Assembly: GCA_016801885.1 (NCBI GenBank)
Contig: CM028898.1
Coordinates: forward strand, 13,986,858 to 14,050,857
Length of the DNA: 64,000 nucleotides
DNA from: Toxotes chatareus
Lineage: Eukaryota; Chordata; Actinopteri; Toxotidae
Direction of reading: 5' to 3'
How positions within the stretch are numbered: position 1 is the first letter of the stretch; each line of letters begins with the position of its first letter. A program made the position numbers and the translations under genes. Shown in pieces: positions 33,960 through 64,000 of this stretch. The notes under the pieces are model-generated. The model was given only the letters and a program-made list of their open reading frames with translations. It was not told the origin of the DNA and did no database searches.

Positions 33960-34224
33960 TAGGAGCCGATTCTCGCGAGGATTCCTCCTCTTTACTACAC
34001 ACACACACACACACACACACCACCATCATCATCACTCCTCCTCCTCCTCCTCTCCCCAGCCCCTCCCTTTCCGACTCTGCTCGCCTCTCTCCTCTTCAGT
34101 CCTGCCTGCCTGTCAGAAAGGTACTCCAGTGTTGGAGGCTAGGCTACCCTCCTCCCGGACCCCGTACGAGAGCCAGCCGCCGTCGTACCCCAAGGCTCGG
34201 GCTCCCCCTCTCACGGCTCCGACC
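33960..34224 (+). promoter_or_regulatory. camk2g: camk2g promoter / 5' UTR
   Basis: GC content and CpG rise sharply before the camk2g ATG. A TCTCGCGAG element lies at 33971-33979, the same core element found in the sec24c promoter. It is followed by a (CA)n patch (about 33996-34021) and (TCC)n pyrimidine runs. The ATG at 34225 has a good Kozak context (gaccATGg). The frame stays open upstream of the ATG but has no in-frame ATG, so I take 34225 as the start. Confidence 0.6.
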
Positions 34225-61858
<27,634 letters not shown>

Positions 61859-64000
61859 TCAGGTATTCAGCTCACGCACACGTACAGTTTCACACAAATG
61901 GAAAAAGCAGCTAATGTTAATGCTTCTAAATTAAAAATGGGGAAGTTTCCTTGTGTAAAACAAAAAAAAAAGTAACTGTGGCAGAAACTCAGATCAGACT
62001 GGGCTGAAAGAAACACAGCACACACCACTTTTCTCCAGCATTGCCTAACATCTTTTAAGAGAAGTATCTTTTAGCCAGCCACGGTAGCCACTATTGAACT
62101 GTCTTGCCAAAAAACTAATTTGTTCCCTGCCCCCCTCTTACCACCCCCCCAACCCCCCCACCCCACACACACAGTGGTCCTGAGCCTCCAGTCTACTGGA
62201 GTGTGTGTTTTGGGGGGCAGTTTTTTTCAGCAAGCGTGTTTAAGAGGCACGTCCTCTGCGTGGATTGGCTAGTGCCAGGAGCCCGGCCGGGCGAGATCGC
62301 ATCCCTCTCCACGATACCAACCAATCCTGTCCCTCCTTTGACCTGCTGGGGGCCGGCTGAACACAAGACACCGCCCCCATGGGATGATGCATGCATCTGG
62401 CGCCTGATTGGAGGGCGCGTCTTTGCCCTCTATCCCTCCCCTGGCAGCCATCTTTTTTCTGCCCGCGCGAGATGAGACGTCCTGGGGAGGAGAGGATTTA
62501 CAGTTGAACTTGTGACAGTTTATGAGTATGAGTTATGAATATACTGTGTAAATTATGACTAGATGTACCAGAAACCACCAAAACCCAACCAAGCATTTAT
62601 ATTCACTATCTAATAAGGGAGGAACAGAGAGGAGTGTGAAGTTAGCAGCTGAGATTTTGGACACATTTTTGGCATTCTGGGGTTTACCGGGTAGAAAGTG
62701 TTGCACTCGTTACCCGGGCGTTGATAAAGGTGTAGGGAGATTTTCCCCAACTGAATTATAGAGGGAAAGAAATCAAGTCGGCTCAGTCAGAGAACGTGAT
62801 GGCGAGAGAAACTTGATATCAAAAAACATGAAGCACCAAAGTGTAGAACTTTAGGCTTTTTATGTGTTTATGTGTTTTCGTTTGTGTGCTTGTTTTCCGA
62901 CACAACGGAAAATTGTGTTGTCGTGGGACTGGGGCGGGTTTCTGAGTTGAGGTTACGTGTTTTGTTGTGTTTTTAGCGTCCTGTTCCCTTTGCGTTCCTG
63001 TGAATAAGCGGAGCCTTTTTTCGTTGGGGTTTTTTTTTTGTTTCCGTTTTTTTTTTTATTTGTCTGACGGATCCTACATTCGAGGCTCCTTTTATAAAAC
63101 AGCTGAGTTTTTAAAAAAGAGGGATTTTACTGTGCAAGTTCAAAGCTAACCTGCGCGCGCTAACACGTTCTGTTGTGTCTGTATGCATTGGAGGGAGAGA
63201 GTGGGCCGGTGAAGGCGTCTGCGTTTTGCATGTTTGCCTGCCGCCTCTCCCTCATTCACCCCTTCCGGCTCCCTCTCCCTTTTCCTCTCTCTTCAACCAT
63301 TCCCTCTTTTAACCTTCCCTCCAACTCCTTTTCTCTGCTTTCTGCAAGGGCCTGGTTTGTTTATAATCACTGTGTAAATACAGTGTGTGTATAGATATAT
63401 GTAGAAAAGTGTAATATATGTACATGTATCTAAGAGACACTCATCCTGTGTATCTGGGTATAGGCACCACCCCATGACCTCTGTGACCACCGATCTAGTT
63501 TAGGAGGAACATTTTCCTCACAGATTTCAATTTGCTGTAACTCTCCTCCTTTAAATACTTCCTTAAGATATTGGTAGCTCTCGATTAGTCACAACAAACA
63601 TGGATACACACACTCGTGTAGGCTACCGGCTCTAGTCCCATGGCCGTAAGACTGTTTTTGGAGATGGGGAATATAAGAAATAACAGGTTGAAAATAGTTT
63701 GACCCGAACAACTATGAGTTTTTAAACATGAAAACCTTCCTCATAGTTTCCTTAACTCCTGATCCCACAATGCTGTGAGCCATCTCTTCATATCATATGC
63801 ACACACACACACACACACACACGCCTGGTGTTGTGTTTAGGCTTTGTAACATATCCGCAGCACTACTGTGTGACCACGGCACCACCCTTGCTGTGCTGCT
63901 TAATTGTCTCCATCCATCCGCAGCAGTCGTATCCCCCGCCCCGCTCCGATATCTCCCCCACCCCCCGGTGTACCGACAAGTCCCTGCTCTTGAGATGTTT
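61859..64000 (+). other. camk2g: camk2g 3' UTR / 3' flank
   Basis: There is no canonical AATAAA between the stop and the window end, so the 3' UTR probably runs beyond the window or uses a variant signal. Contents: C-rich runs (62135-62165), a GC-rich block (62255-62480), poly-T runs near 63030-63055, CT-rich sequence (63240-63340) and a (CA)n tract at 63801-63822. Nothing in it is coding as far as I can see. Confidence 0.55.
62255..62480. promoter_or_regulatory. GC-rich block with three CCAAT-type motifs in camk2g 3' region
   Basis: Within an otherwise AT/T-rich 3' region this block is CpG-rich and carries ggattggct (about 62264), accaatcc (about 62320) and tgattggag (about 62406). It also carries ggcagccatctttttt (about 62445), which resembles a YY1 site, and gcccgcgcgaga. 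This looks like a housekeeping-type promoter, perhaps for an unannotated transcript, or a conserved 3' UTR structure. Confidence 0.35.

Noticed and set aside
33946..34224. In-frame N-terminal extension of camk2g (about 93 extra codons)
   Set aside because: The frame is open upstream of the ATG but begins only at a TTG. It consists of translated (CA)n and (TCC)n repeats, and the family start MATT/STRFTDEYQLY is at 34225 with a good Kozak context.

Overview
The window is eukaryotic genomic DNA, almost certainly from a ray-finned (teleost) fish. Genes are split by GT-AG introns, (CA)n/(GT)n microsatellites are abundant, and fish-type interspersed repeats occur. One gene is a FISNA-NACHT-LRR-B30.2 NLR, an architecture typical of the expanded teleost NLR family. 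There is no rRNA, recognisable tRNA, CRISPR array or bacterial-style operon. All exon coordinates below were worked out by hand from splice sites, reading phase and similarity to known families.

Layout. (1) 1-5560: a direct duplication (1-1868 versus 2332-3910) of unidentified sequence with a possible two-exon 65-codon reading frame, then non-coding sequence. (2) 5560-20400, + strand: a complete sec24c gene (COPII cargo adaptor) with a CpG-type promoter, a non-coding first exon, 23 constitutive coding exons (1231 aa) and one extra duplicated mini-exon. (3) 20400-22383: sec24c 3' flank and tail-to-tail intergenic DNA. (4) 22384-29191, - strand: an apparently intact 11-exon NLR gene (1184 aa). 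Its first exon encodes a degenerate RING finger that splices in phase to the FISNA/NACHT/LRR/B30.2 exons. (5) 29192-33945: mostly non-coding, with two orphan - strand exons that encode the C-terminus of an unidentified protein. (6) 33946 to the window end, + strand: camk2g (CaM kinase II gamma), complete from start to stop (34225-61858), with long repeat-rich introns, a set of alternative linker exons and a long 3' UTR.

sec24c and camk2g are also neighbours in tetrapods (human 10q22), which supports both identifications. In this fish the interval between them is occupied by an oppositely oriented NLR. The three genes do not form a pathway: sec24c is housekeeping secretion, camk2g is calcium signalling, and the NLR is a candidate innate immune sensor from a fast-evolving family.

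The most interesting items are the RING-NLR fusion with its missing zinc ligands, a very recent LRR exon duplication inside it, a duplicated DPDAIPSP mini-exon in sec24c, the orphan two-exon C-terminus at 31338-31721, and a hAT-like element whose end lies 48 bp from a camk2g linker exon.
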